From Candidatus Sumerlaeota bacterium (GTDB taxonomy: Bacteria; Sumerlaeota; Sumerlaeia; MWCT01; JAUWMI01), in the NCBI GenBank assembly GCA_030613245.1, contig JAUWMI010000014.1:20144-84143 (forward strand): a DNA stretch of 64,000 nucleotides. Direction: 5' to 3'. Both the position numbers and the translations under genes were made by a program. Shown piece by piece: positions 34,347-43,389 of this stretch (its first letter is position 1; each line of letters begins with the position of its first letter). Below the pieces are notes generated by a model that was not told the DNA's origin, did not search any database, and saw only the letters and a list, made by a program, of their open reading frames with translations.

Positions 34347-34435
34347 AGCGTTCATAGATGAAACGAACACTATGCGTTAGATAGCCGATGCGGACCCTTA
34401 GGTGGCAATTCTGAGTTGCCAGAAGGAGGTCAACA

Positions 34436-34855
34436 ATGAGCCGTTCTTTTATAATCATACTGGTTGCCTTGGTCATTGTGCTTGGTATCTCGATGGTTAT
34501 AGTTCTTAAACCGGGCACAAAATCAGAACACGTCGGAGAGATAATTCTAACAGCCTCGAAAGATAAGGATGCGACTATAAGTATATCTGAAAAACCGTGC
34601 TACTCCAAATATAAGGAGATGCTCGATCCTTTTCTAAGGGATTATATAACCACGGTCTTCCAGGAAAGCGATGCTGGCGCGATCGTGGTTGACATGATAA
34701 CGCGTACTGTACGCGATCAAGGCAGGTCGATGGAGCTCGATATTACAATCGCGTTTGGACATATGCAACACGATCTGCGCCTGACATTTCACAAGACAAA
34801 TGGAACGTGGGAACTCGAGAGCAAGCAAGTGCTACGGGAATTAACCATTAAGTGA
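34436..34855 (+). CDS. membrane-anchored hypothetical protein
   Basis: 139 aa with an N-terminal helix (SFIIILVALVIVLGISMVIVL) and a small soluble domain. GAAGGAGGT lies upstream, a near-consensus Shine-Dalgarno. The domain (DYITTVFQESDAGAIVVDMITRTVRDQGRSMELDITIAFGHMQHDLRLTF) looks like an alternating alpha-beta fold. Not recognised. Downstream, separated by 73 bp, lies a propeller-like protein that could be a functional partner. Confidence 0.6.
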   Translation: MSRSFIIILVALVIVLGISMVIVLKPGTKSEHVGEIILTASKDKDATISISEKPCYSKYKEMLDPFLRDYITTVFQESDAGAIVVDMITRTVRDQGRSMELDITIAFGHMQHDLRLTFHKTNGTWELESKQVLRELTIK

Positions 34856-34928
34856 TGGTAGAAAGACGACGTGGCATGCCATAGACTCCCATAAATCGCT
34901 GGACATGTATTAGCAGGGGGAAATTTCT

Positions 34929-35972
34929 GTGATCAATCCGAGTTGCTTCTATTCAAGAGGACATGTGGGTGCTTTGGAACACTGGTCTTTTGTTCCTGTC
35001 AGCAAATTATGGATAACAGGCATCATTCTGGTTGACCTTAGGAATAAAAGGATCATCGCCAGGCTTGGGAACGAGCGCGAGGCATGTGCCAGAGGCGTCT
35101 TCTCTACTAAAGGCAATACGTTCTACTACGCACAGGGAAATTATGGAAAATGCTCTTACGTACTGCACCGGTATGGAGGGGCAAAGGAACACAGTAGTTA
35201 TAACCTCAACAAGCTAATGGCATATAATGTCAACTCCAATACTGAGAGCGTAGTTGCTGTGGCTGCAGAGCTTGAGGGAGCAGAAGACATAAGTCCAATT
35301 TTCATTTCCGATAAAGACGAGCTCTACGTGCTAATCTGCACAGAATCAGCCCTTTTATTAGATGCGAGCAGAATTATATGGAGTTTAGCGATTATTAATA
35401 AAGAAAGCAAACAACTGCAGGTAGTCGTGAGCAATTACTGGCCTTACAGCGAAGTGGCGAAAATAGATGATCTCCTGGTACATGCCAATGGATGGTCAGG
35501 AATCTGGAAGGATCTACTCGTCACAGACCTACGAACTAAAGACACTCGCATAATAGAGAACAATATTTATCTTGGCAGATTCTTGGTTTCCGATAGGCAA
35601 GTATTGTGTACGCAAAAGATCAACGAAGCAATATGGCTTATATCACACGAAGTGCGAACCGGAACGTCTGAAAAACTTATCCGCTTTGAGAAACTTTGTT
35701 CCCCTCAAGACATATCTGGCAGGCAGATTATTTTGCTGGAGCACTCTGACCCCGATAGATGGAGCCGCGGATCTCTCCGGATGTATCACGTAGGGAAAAG
35801 GGATTATTCCAAATTGCCGTTTCCCGGCTTGTTTTCGTATCCAAGATTTAGTTCCGACGGAAGAAATGTATATGCACTACAGGATTGGAGCAGACTCGTA
35901 AGCATTGACATTCGAACTCGCAAGATCGAAACAATCCTAGACCTCACCAAACAACAGCCAGTCATGTCCTGA
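34929..35972 (+). CDS. beta-propeller-like hypothetical protein
   Basis: 347 aa from GTG 34929 (GGGGG upstream). Repeats such as IIWSLAIINKESKQLQVVV, LLVTDLRTKDTRIIENN, SHEVRTGTSEKLIRFE and DGRNVYALQDWSRLVSIDIRTRKIETIL follow the pattern of WD40/TolB-like propeller blades. No signal peptide is evident at this start, although the first 30 residues are moderately hydrophobic. Role unknown; possibly binds the envelope or a partner such as the preceding anchored protein. Confidence 0.6.
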   Translation: MINPSCFYSRGHVGALEHWSFVPVSKLWITGIILVDLRNKRIIARLGNEREACARGVFSTKGNTFYYAQGNYGKCSYVLHRYGGAKEHSSYNLNKLMAYNVNSNTESVVAVAAELEGAEDISPIFISDKDELYVLICTESALLLDASRIIWSLAIINKESKQLQVVVSNYWPYSEVAKIDDLLVHANGWSGIWKDLLVTDLRTKDTRIIENNIYLGRFLVSDRQVLCTQKINEAIWLISHEVRTGTSEKLIRFEKLCSPQDISGRQIILLEHSDPDRWSRGSLRMYHVGKRDYSKLPFPGLFSYPRFSSDGRNVYALQDWSRLVSIDIRTRKIETILDLTKQQPVMS

Positions 35973-36278
35973 CAGTTGCATTAATACTTTTACCGCGTCA
36001 AATTCAGCGGCAATAGCCGGGTGCGTCTAAGCACATTGCGTTGCCGTCCGATTTGTCTACTATCCTCACGGGTTCCCATCCACCTTACCCGAGAGAAACG
36101 GTTGGCTCCGTTACACCCATACGATGGCAATTTGATTTTGCCGTTGCTTTTTCCAAGGGATTGGTGCTAGTAATAATGGTGTGCTTCTTCGGAAACACCG
36201 GAAACACAGATTACGTAAGCGTGAAAGTTAAACATTCTACGCTAGGATGTTAATCAGAACATGCACGAAAGGGTAAGT
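35973..36278. other. intergenic stretch, nothing recognised
   Basis: No convincing promoter, hairpin or repeat was found between the propeller protein and the GHL10 gene. Confidence 0.35.
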
Positions 36279-38675
36279 ATGAGAAAAATAGTAGTGGGGC
36301 TGTTTATTACCATCAGTTTGGCAAGCACGGCAACGGCTGATGAGGTGAGAGCGCTGTGGATTACGCGCTGGGATTATACAACTGCTTCGCATGTCGATTC
36401 CATCATCAATAACGCTGCAAATCACAATTTCAACCTGTTGCTCTTTCAGGTGCGAGGCAACGCCACGGTATTTTATCAATCTTCAATAGAGCCGTGGGCG
36501 TGGGAATTGACCAGCTCCGGTCCCTCTACATTGGGTCAGGATCCTGGCTGGAATCCTTTACAATATGCCATAACCAAGGCGCACGAGAAAGGCATGGAGC
36601 TGCATGCCTATATGAACACGTATACGGGCTGGCGCGGCACTACCCCACCACCCTCAGCGGTGCCACAGCTCTGGAACACTCATCCCGAGTGGTTCTGCGT
36701 GAATAGCGCCGGCACTACACAAACCCTGAATTCCGGGTATGTTACTCTCAGTCCCGGTATTCCCGCAGTCCAGGACTACCTGTACGACATCTATATGGAA
36801 GTGGTGAATAACTATGACATCGATGGGTTTCACTATGACTATGTGAGATATCCCACCTCCAATTATTCCTGGGACGGGGTGAGTTTGCAGCGCTTTTTTG
36901 ACGAATACGGCGGCACGCCAGCAAGCATGCCTGACCAATGGAGCCAATGGCGGCGCGACCAGGTGACTGCATTGGTGCGCCGAATTCACGACGCTGTCAA
37001 AACTACCCGCCCACAAACTGTGGTGAGTGCCGCCACCTGGAACAGCTATTCCAGCGGATATAATTATTATTTTCAAGACGCACGCGCTTGGGTTCAGGAA
37101 GGTATCATCGATACGTCGCACCCCATGTGTTATACGAGCAATCTATCAACATTCGAGTCCTGGCTCGGCCAGCATATCCCCTACTCTTACGATCGTTTTG
37201 TCTGTCCCGGAATTGGAGCTCATGCGATCAGCAGTGTGAGTACCTTTCTCGAGGAAGTATACATGACCCGCAATAAAGGTGCTCATGGCGTGACGGTATT
37301 TGCCTATTCAAGCCTTTTCCCCGGCCATACGCCCAATGATAAAGCGGCAGCTCTGATTAATGGGCCGTTTAAGTTTGAAGACGACATTCCCGCCCGGTCA
37401 TGGAAAACGTATAGCGCCGATGATGATAATACCGGGCCGCGGATTCATAACTTCTCTACGGAACCAGAAGCTATTTTGGCAGGTGAGCCGTTTTACATTA
37501 AATGCGAAATCACCGACCCCTCAGGGATTTATGACGACAGTACAGGTTCGGAGGGCCAGGGTGTATTCCTGAAGTGGAACATGAATGCGCCTCCCAGGGA
37601 AGGCAGCGAGGTGGAAATGTCGCTTCTCACCGGCGATGTGCATCAGACTAATCAGTCGCTCACCATCGGCTCTCTTTCTGATATTCTGTACTACCAGGTG
37701 ACTGCTTACGATAATGATTATGACGGCGGACTAGCGGATGATCGCACCAGTCGAACTACCGCCATCATGGAACTTCAAGCAGTGGAGCAACCTCTCTATG
37801 TGTTCGACGGCTTGCTTGGCTCCACACTGGGTCTCCCCCAGTATTGCGTGCTGGACCAATATGGAAAGCTGTGGGTGTGTGACTATTCTGGCGATTGCAT
37901 CTACGTGTTCAACAGTGACGGCTCGGAAGCCTCGTACTCGCCCATAAGTTCAGGCCTTAATTCCACCAGCCAGACCACCGCCGTGGATTGCCCCTCGGGC
38001 ATTGCCGCTCATCCTGATGGAACTATTCTCGTCACCCTTGATGATGCCTATGATGTGCCATTATATGAAGGCGTACTAAAGTTCAACAGTGCAACGGGGA
38101 ATGCACTGCCAGGTATGGAGCTCAGCTTCCGGCCAGGTGATCTTGACTTTGATAATGACGGCAATATGTTTATTGTGGAAAAGATCAGCGACTGCTGGCA
38201 TGTGTTCACTCAGGCCAGTGACTACGCCACCAGCTATACATTTGGCCCCGGCACTAGTAATCATACAAATCGGGGCATTGCGGTAACAAACGATGCCAGC
38301 AAGGTACTTATTGCCTGCCAGGCTCATGGGCAAATACATAAATGGACTGGTGGGGTTCTAAGCGGAGTAGCTAGCTATTCTCAATTGGCAGACTTAACCG
38401 GGGCAACCGGAACTTTGGGTGCTGTAAATATAGATAATAACGGCTACATTTTCGTGAGCAATGATGGTAATAACACGGTGAAGGTTTTTGACAGTGCGGA
38501 AAACCTGGTGCAAACTATCAAGCGCACCACTGCTCCGGCATTGCAGTCCCCCCGCGGTGTTGGATTTAATCACGACAGCTCTTATATTTATATAGTTCAA
38601 TTTGCCGGAAGTTCTCAGGTGCAACGCTGGGAAAAATACCAACCCAGCGCAGTTGAACACTGGATCCTGTATTAA
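36279..38675 (+). CDS. secreted GHL10 (DUF187-type) glycosidase with NHL propeller
   Basis: 798 aa from the ATG at 36279 (GAAAGGG upstream); an ATG at 36261 is less well placed. Signal peptide MRKIVVGLFITISLASTATA. Residues 25-365 form a GHL10-like TIM barrel: EVRALWITRWDYTTASHVDSII, LLFQVRGNATVFYQSS, GMELHAYMNTYTG, and DGFHYDYVRYP with catalytic-type acids. An Ig/fibronectin-like segment (395-505) is followed by an NHL propeller (GKLWVCDYSGDCIYVFNSDG, FVSNDGNNTVKVFDS). The end AVEHWILY resembles VPEWYLY of the phosphatase at 56798. GHL10 proteins cleave peptidoglycan or glycans; substrate unknown here. Confidence 0.85.
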   Translation: MRKIVVGLFITISLASTATADEVRALWITRWDYTTASHVDSIINNAANHNFNLLLFQVRGNATVFYQSSIEPWAWELTSSGPSTLGQDPGWNPLQYAITKAHEKGMELHAYMNTYTGWRGTTPPPSAVPQLWNTHPEWFCVNSAGTTQTLNSGYVTLSPGIPAVQDYLYDIYMEVVNNYDIDGFHYDYVRYPTSNYSWDGVSLQRFFDEYGGTPASMPDQWSQWRRDQVTALVRRIHDAVKTTRPQTVVSAATWNSYSSGYNYYFQDARAWVQEGIIDTSHPMCYTSNLSTFESWLGQHIPYSYDRFVCPGIGAHAISSVSTFLEEVYMTRNKGAHGVTVFAYSSLFPGHTPNDKAAALINGPFKFEDDIPARSWKTYSADDDNTGPRIHNFSTEPEAILAGEPFYIKCEITDPSGIYDDSTGSEGQGVFLKWNMNAPPREGSEVEMSLLTGDVHQTNQSLTIGSLSDILYYQVTAYDNDYDGGLADDRTSRTTAIMELQAVEQPLYVFDGLLGSTLGLPQYCVLDQYGKLWVCDYSGDCIYVFNSDGSEASYSPISSGLNSTSQTTAVDCPSGIAAHPDGTILVTLDDAYDVPLYEGVLKFNSATGNALPGMELSFRPGDLDFDNDGNMFIVEKISDCWHVFTQASDYATSYTFGPGTSNHTNRGIAVTNDASKVLIACQAHGQIHKWTGGVLSGVASYSQLADLTGATGTLGAVNIDNNGYIFVSNDGNNTVKVFDSAENLVQTIKRTTAPALQSPRGVGFNHDSSYIYIVQFAGSSQVQRWEKYQPSAVEHWILY

Positions 38676-38979
38676 AGGCCTGTACTGTAGAATGCAGCCC
38701 TGTCTGCTTTTGGGAGTTTCGGGGACAGACTACAAAACTACTAGAGCTCATACTCTGAGTGCGGCCTTACCATGGTTCGTCTTTGCATAGCTGTTTAACA
38801 CTCCGCCTGAAGAATTAATTGACAACCCATCCAACGCTACACTAGGAATAGCGTATAAACTTCCTGTATCAACACCAGCGTAAGCTTAAAGGCAACAACT
38901 TATCCATAGAAATTCGTAGTGTATCCCCGAAACTTCCTAAAACTTCCCCAAAACTAAGCATCGGCTATCCAAAAAATGC

Positions 38980-39027
38980 TTGACAGGCCACGTATGTTAA
39001 ACTATAGGACTATATACTCTTATAGTT
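38980..39027 (+). promoter_or_regulatory. arsR promoter and palindromic operator
   Basis: TTGACA (38980-38985) and TATAGG (39003-39008) are spaced by 17 bp. A 28-bp near-perfect palindrome, 39000-39027, with arms AACTATA and TATAGTT and two mismatched pairs, spans the -10. This fits an ArsR-type repressor that blocks RNA polymerase until metalloid binds. The rest of 38676-38979 shows nothing of note. Confidence 0.75.
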
Positions 39028-39041
39028 ATAAAGGAATAAAA

Positions 39042-39392
39042 ATGCGCAAAAAGAATAGAAGTCACACAAAGATGAACTGGGACGTACTTCGTTACAAGGC
39101 CGACGGACTGAAAGCCATGGCTCATCCCACAAGGCTGGCAATACTTGAGACATTACTAAAGGAAGAAAAGTGCGTTTGCGAACTTGTAGAGATTCTGGAA
39201 CTGGAGCAGGCAGTAGTCAGTAAACACCTCCGTGTCCTTAAAGATGCGAACCTCGTCGTGTCCTACAAGAATGGACTGAATATTTACTATTCGCTGGCCT
39301 GTCCCTGCGTGGCTGATATGTTGCACCAGGTATCCTTTGCGCTGGGTGAGTGTGCCGCACAACAGAGGAAATTGCTAAGCAAGATCCATTAG
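39042..39392 (+). CDS. arsR: ArsR family metalloid-responsive repressor
   Basis: 116 aa from the ATG at 39042 (AAGGA upstream); the longer frame to 38976 would cover the operator. The winged-helix domain contains ADGLKAMAHPTRLAILETL and LEQAVVSKHLRVLKDANLV. The recognition helix region is preceded by KCVCELVEIL, the CVC(E/D)L metal-binding motif of arsenite-sensing ArsR, and the C-terminus has further Cys residues (LACPCVADM). Likely represses this operon and is released by As(III)/Sb(III). It precedes the acr3 pump gene. Confidence 0.92.
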   Translation: MRKKNRSHTKMNWDVLRYKADGLKAMAHPTRLAILETLLKEEKCVCELVEILELEQAVVSKHLRVLKDANLVVSYKNGLNIYYSLACPCVADMLHQVSFALGECAAQQRKLLSKIH

Positions 39393-39533
39393 CTCTGCTC
39401 ATTTTTCTCTAAGAAATCTAAATAAAGCGAACAAAAATTGCTATCCGACTTCCACTAAAACCTCACTTCCATAGCGCTTTGCAAAGCCCGGGAACGTTGT
39501 GCCAAACTTAAGCAAATGAGCTGAGTGGTAAAT

Positions 39534-40595
39534 ATGGTAAATGCAAAAGACAAAAAACTTTCACTGCTAGATAAGTTCTTAACCCTGTGGATATTCATAG
39601 CGATGGGGGTAGGAATAGGGACGGGGTATTTTGCGCCAGTAGTGACTGAATTCATCGCGGGTCTCCAGATAGGCACAACCTCTATTCCCATTGCCATTGG
39701 CTTAATATTGATGATGTATCCTCCTCTCGCCAAAGTAAAATATGAAGAGATAGGAAGAGTGTTCCATCACAAAAAGCTTCTTGCTCTATCACTGCTTCAG
39801 AATTGGATAATTGGCCCAGTGCTTATGTTTGCTTTGGCAATACTGTTTCTCCGCAATTACCCTGAGTATATGATAGGAGTGATTTTAGTAGGGCTTGCTC
39901 GCTGCATTGCGATGGTAATTGTATGGAATGAACTCGCTGAGGGCGATAGAGAACTTGCGGTAGGGTTGGTAGCGTTTAACGCCGTTTTTCAAGTTCTATT
40001 TTACGCTGTCTATATCTACGTTTTCATAACCGTTTTCCTTAACTGGCTTGGGCTCGTTAAAGGATTGGATATCAGTATTTCAATTCTGGAAGCCGCTAAA
40101 ACCGTATTCTTCTATTTAGGGATACCGTTCCTCGCTGGTATAACAACGCGATTCACATTGATAAATATAAAAGGCAAAGAATGGTACGAAAATGTGTTCG
40201 CCCCTAAAATAAGCCCCATCACCCTGATTGCATTATTGTTCACCATCATCGTCATGTTCTCTCTACAGGGTGGACACATTATAGCATTACCTTTAGATGT
40301 AGTAAGGATAGCAATACCTCTTTTCTTCTATTTCATCATCATGTGGTTTGTAACCTTATTCATCGCGCGTAAAATGGGTGCTAATTATGAACAAGTTACA
40401 GCGGTTTCCTTTACTGCGGCAAGTAATGATTTTGAACTGGCAATAGCTGTAGCCGTATCGATTTTTGGCATAGCTTCCAATCAGGCCTTTGCAACAGTGA
40501 TTGGCCCTCTTATAGAAGTTCCTGTGCTTATATGTCTTGTAAATGTGGCATTTAGATTTAGAAAAACCCTTTTTAAAAAAGAGCAAATACTGTAA
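39534..40595 (+). CDS. acr3: arsenite efflux transporter Acr3
   Basis: 353 aa with ten membrane helices. [25 protein letters not shown] is the family start, and [30 protein letters not shown] holds the essential Cys of helix 4. [10 protein letters not shown] is the conserved C-terminal element. Acr3 expels arsenite using the membrane potential. ATG 39534 was preferred over GTG 39525, but neither has a strong ribosome site. It follows arsR by about 140 bp and is followed 21 bp later by a thioredoxin-like gene. Confidence 0.93.
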   Translation: MVNAKDKKLSLLDKFLTLWIFIAMGVGIGTGYFAPVVTEFIAGLQIGTTSIPIAIGLILMMYPPLAKVKYEEIGRVFHHKKLLALSLLQNWIIGPVLMFALAILFLRNYPEYMIGVILVGLARCIAMVIVWNELAEGDRELAVGLVAFNAVFQVLFYAVYIYVFITVFLNWLGLVKGLDISISILEAAKTVFFYLGIPFLAGITTRFTLINIKGKEWYENVFAPKISPITLIALLFTIIVMFSLQGGHIIALPLDVVRIAIPLFFYFIIMWFVTLFIARKMGANYEQVTAVSFTAASNDFELAIAVAVSIFGIASNQAFATVIGPLIEVPVLICLVNVAFRFRKTLFKKEQIL

Positions 40596-40616
40596 AAGTG
40601 AAAGGAGCCAGTTACA

Positions 40617-41066
40617 ATGGAACGAATCGTAAAGCCACTTATAGTCAGTGTCATTATTGCCACAGCGGCTTTCGCCTACGCTGGCCAAGACGAAACATCT
40701 GGCACCGCGACAGTACATTTCCCAGAGACCATCACCACCCCGACACTTGAGGCCCACCATCCGCAGAAGCAGAAACCCTGGACACTAAAGGAGTTCGGTA
40801 GCAGCCGCTGCATCCCGTGTCGGAAGATGAAACCTATTCTTGTGCAACTTGCCAACGACTATAAAGGAGTGCTGGACGTAGAGGTTCTAGAAATTAACGA
40901 CCACCTGGAAGAGGCAAAAAAGTATGGAATCACACTTATTCCTACACAGGTTCTTGTCGACTCTAAAGGCAATGTCCAATGGACACACATTGGGTTTATA
41001 CCAAAAGAAGACCTTGAATCGGTTCTTCACGAAAAAGGTGTGAAGAAACCAGAGAAACAAGGCTGA
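40617..41066 (+). CDS. exported thioredoxin-like protein of an ars operon
   Basis: 149 aa. A signal peptide or anchor (IVKPLIVSVIIATAAFAYAG) precedes a thioredoxin fold with the active site SSRCIPCRKMKP (CIPC) near residue 64 and the cis-Pro region YGITLIPTQVLVDSKG. Family motif is WCxxC, with Arg in place of Trp. Located between acr3 and ccdA, it probably receives electrons through CcdA and reduces disulfides outside the cytoplasm, perhaps to keep arsenic in a form or partner proteins reduced. AAAGGAG precedes the ATG. Confidence 0.87.
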   Translation: MERIVKPLIVSVIIATAAFAYAGQDETSGTATVHFPETITTPTLEAHHPQKQKPWTLKEFGSSRCIPCRKMKPILVQLANDYKGVLDVEVLEINDHLEEAKKYGITLIPTQVLVDSKGNVQWTHIGFIPKEDLESVLHEKGVKKPEKQG

Positions 41067-41108
41067 ACTCTCAGGTTGTTGACATAAAAGAATATTAGGT
41101 GGCGAACA

Positions 41109-41801
41109 ATGGAACAATTGATGCAACAACTGGCCGGGTGGGTGGAAACAAATCTGTGGCTGGCGTTTGTCGGGGCTTTCCTGGGCGGTTTGCTCACGGC
41201 AACTAATCCCTGTGTGCTAGCGGCTGCTCCGCTAGCCATTGCATATGTGGGCGGCTATTCCGGCGAGCAAACGCGCGTTCTGAGACATTCTTTTATCCTT
41301 TCATTGCTTATAGTCCTCGGGCTCGCCACTACGTTCACGATAATGGGCGTGGCGGCCGCCCTCACGGGTCAGTATCTTGGTGCCATAGGATTAAAATGGC
41401 ACTATGTGGTAGCTGCGGTCTGCATTCTTATGGGATTGCATCTGTTAGGAGTTTTCAGTTTCAGCATTCCTGGCGTTCATAAACTGCAGATAAATCCAAG
41501 AGGTTATCCAGGGGCATTCCTTTTCGGGGTGCTTTTCGGACTTATCTCAACGCCCTGTGCGGTTCCCATCCTTGCTGTCATTCTAACGCTGATTGCCGCC
41601 AAACAGCAAATCCTGCTTGGCGCTGTTCTGCTATGGGTATATTCCATCGGCCATTGTGTCCTTATTCTCATTGCCGGGTTTTCCATGGGCACGATAAAGA
41701 ATATCATGGCAAGGAAAGGTCTACAGAAAGCCAATTTTATCCTTCAACGCATTGCCGCGGGCATACTTTTCGCCCTCGCCATATACATCCTCTTATTGTA
41801 G
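41109..41801 (+). CDS. CcdA-type thiol:disulfide interchange membrane protein
   Basis: 230 aa with six membrane helices. TNPCVLAAAPLAIAYVGGY and ISTPCAVPILAVILTLIAA carry the two conserved redox Cys of CcdA/DsbD-beta. CcdA moves electrons from cytoplasmic thioredoxin to periplasmic acceptors. It lies 42 bp after the exported thioredoxin gene and closes the ars operon, so it is the likely reductant of that protein. AGGTGG precedes the ATG. Confidence 0.92.
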   Translation: MEQLMQQLAGWVETNLWLAFVGAFLGGLLTATNPCVLAAAPLAIAYVGGYSGEQTRVLRHSFILSLLIVLGLATTFTIMGVAAALTGQYLGAIGLKWHYVVAAVCILMGLHLLGVFSFSIPGVHKLQINPRGYPGAFLFGVLFGLISTPCAVPILAVILTLIAAKQQILLGAVLLWVYSIGHCVLILIAGFSMGTIKNIMARKGLQKANFILQRIAAGILFALAIYILLL

Positions 41802-41927
41802 GGCGTTATGTACGCTGAATAAGACTGGCGAATGGTTGTGGTATACCAACCGAGCCGCCGAGACTCACAGAACCCGCAGACAGAGGTTTCAAACCCACCC
41901 TCCGCCCCCTGTTATTGGCGTCTTTAT

Positions 41928-41955
41928 GTAAGGGCACGCCGCGGCGTGCCCCTAC
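41928..41955. repeat. GTAGGGGC palindrome, core ACGCCGCGGCGT
   Basis: Left end GTAAGGGC, right end GCCCCTAC, with a perfect GC-rich core. Confidence 0.85.
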
Positions 41956-42091
41956 CTTCTCTGTGGCAATCTTTAATCAAACCGGCCGCAAGGCAAAATC
42001 GAGTTGACACAGAGTGGCTGCCGAATCAATGTACAGATAAGGCTTATTAGGTAATGGGCGCGGTCTCGCGATGCGTGCACAAAAACACCCA

Positions 42092-42185
42092 GGCAATTTC
42101 ATCCGGCTGCGGCGGATGAAATTGCCCGCAAATAAAGGTTTAGGAGGGGAGCGCGAGGGGTGACCCTTTTCCCAAAGGGTCCCCC
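42092..42185 (+). other. two strong hairpins upstream of the AmrS-like gene
   Basis: GGCAATTTCATCCG (42092-42105) pairs perfectly with CGGATGAAATTGCC (42113-42126) over 14 bp with a 7-base loop. A second hairpin near 42163-42184 pairs GACCCTTT with AAAGGGTC. The first could stop transcription from the ars operon although no T-run follows; the pair could also form a leader structure for the next gene. Confidence 0.5.
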
Positions 42186-42280
42186 TAGCAATACCAAATG
42201 CATGACATAGGTTAACACTTGAACGATTGAACCGCTGGCTCCTCATTGCATTACTGGACATTCTCTGAGTGGAACAAGGT

Positions 42281-43270
42281 ATGAAGAAGATTCAGGAACA
42301 TTACATAGATCTCGGCTACGACACGGTGCAATGCACGCTGTGTCCGTTGAACTGTAACATTGGTCCCTCGCGGCCAGGGATATGCGGCGTGCGGTTCAAC
42401 CGCCATGGCGATCTTTTTTCAGAGAACTACGGCCGCGTCAGTCTGTTAGCGGTCTCCCCGATCGAACACCTTCCCCTGTACCATTTTCATCCAGGCGCGC
42501 CATTTCTATTCGTCGGCTCGATCGGGTGCAATATGAAGTGCCCGTTTTGTAACACGTGGCGGATTTCGCAAACCGCTGCAGGGACGCGCTATTATGCACC
42601 CGAGCAGATCATCGAGCGAGCCCGTCTGCTGGGCGTTGCTGGCCTGGCTTACACGTTTAACGAACCAACGGTGTGGTATGAATACATGATTGATGTTGCA
42701 CGGCTGGCACACGACGCGGGTCTGCTCAATGTAATGGCGACGAATGCCCTCATTTCTAGCGATGCGCTGCACGAACTCTTGCCATTGACTGACGCTGTGG
42801 TAGTAGGGATCAAGCGATGGAATAGCGAATACTACCAGGTAGCCTGCGGTGGGCGGATGGCCGAGATTCTGAATAATATTGTCGCGATTATCCAGCATTG
42901 TCACCTCGAGTTGAGCTATCTGGTATTTCCCGACGACGAGGCGCAGGAAGCGGAGCTCAAGGAGATGATCAAGTGGATTCTGGAACTCTCGCCGGAGATT
43001 CCAGTGCACTTGCTACAGTACCAGCCGCATTTTCAGATGAAGGACAAAGAAACGTCGGTTGGGGACCTCTTCAAGATACGGGCAGTGGTCAAGGCGCGAT
43101 TGCCATTTGTCTACCTCAGTAACACAACGGAGAAAGACGCGAATGCGACACATTGCCCCGGGTGTGGGGTTGCGCTGATCCGCCGCAAGGCGGGCAAGGT
43201 AGACACCTCAGGTTTTAAAGAAGGAAAATGTAAGCGCTGCAAGGCTAAAGTAACAATTCTGGGACTTTGA
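42281..43270 (+). CDS. AmmeMemoRadiSam-system-like radical SAM enzyme with zinc-ribbon tail
   Basis: 329 aa. A Cys-rich N-terminus (CTLCPLNCNIGPSRPGICGVR; Cys 18, 21, 25, 35) and radical SAM motif GCNMKCPFC (Cys 83, 87, 90) match the AmrS/PflA-like family, which also has IEHLPLYHFHPG and YNEP (here TFNEPTVWYEY). The end CPGCGVALIRRKAGK...CKRCKAK adds a zinc-ribbon absent from most relatives. The family acts with Memo and AMMECR1 homologues in an undefined modification; neither is in the window. Start may also be GTG 42269. Confidence 0.88.
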   Translation: MKKIQEHYIDLGYDTVQCTLCPLNCNIGPSRPGICGVRFNRHGDLFSENYGRVSLLAVSPIEHLPLYHFHPGAPFLFVGSIGCNMKCPFCNTWRISQTAAGTRYYAPEQIIERARLLGVAGLAYTFNEPTVWYEYMIDVARLAHDAGLLNVMATNALISSDALHELLPLTDAVVVGIKRWNSEYYQVACGGRMAEILNNIVAIIQHCHLELSYLVFPDDEAQEAELKEMIKWILELSPEIPVHLLQYQPHFQMKDKETSVGDLFKIRAVVKARLPFVYLSNTTEKDANATHCPGCGVALIRRKAGKVDTSGFKEGKCKRCKAKVTILGL

Positions 43271-43313
43271 TGCTGTCCGACAACAGATGCAACGCTTCCA
43301 TTTATGCGATAAA

Positions 43314-43337
43314 AGGTGCGATAAATCGCACCGCTAC
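43314..43337. repeat. GTAGGGGC-type palindrome, core GTGCGATAAATCGCAC, left end lost
   Basis: GGTGCGATAAATCGCACC is followed by GCTAC, so this is a degraded member. Confidence 0.6.
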
Positions 43338-43389
43338 AAACCAAAATCGAATTATCGTATAGCGCCAGTGTCCACATAATAGCAGTAAT

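Noticed and set aside
38819..38847. Second promoter (TTGACA) upstream of arsR
   Set aside because: No acceptable -10 at 16-18 bp spacing.
42092..42126. Riboswitch upstream of the AmrS-like gene
   Set aside because: A perfect symmetrical hairpin without conserved single-stranded motifs of any riboswitch class I know.
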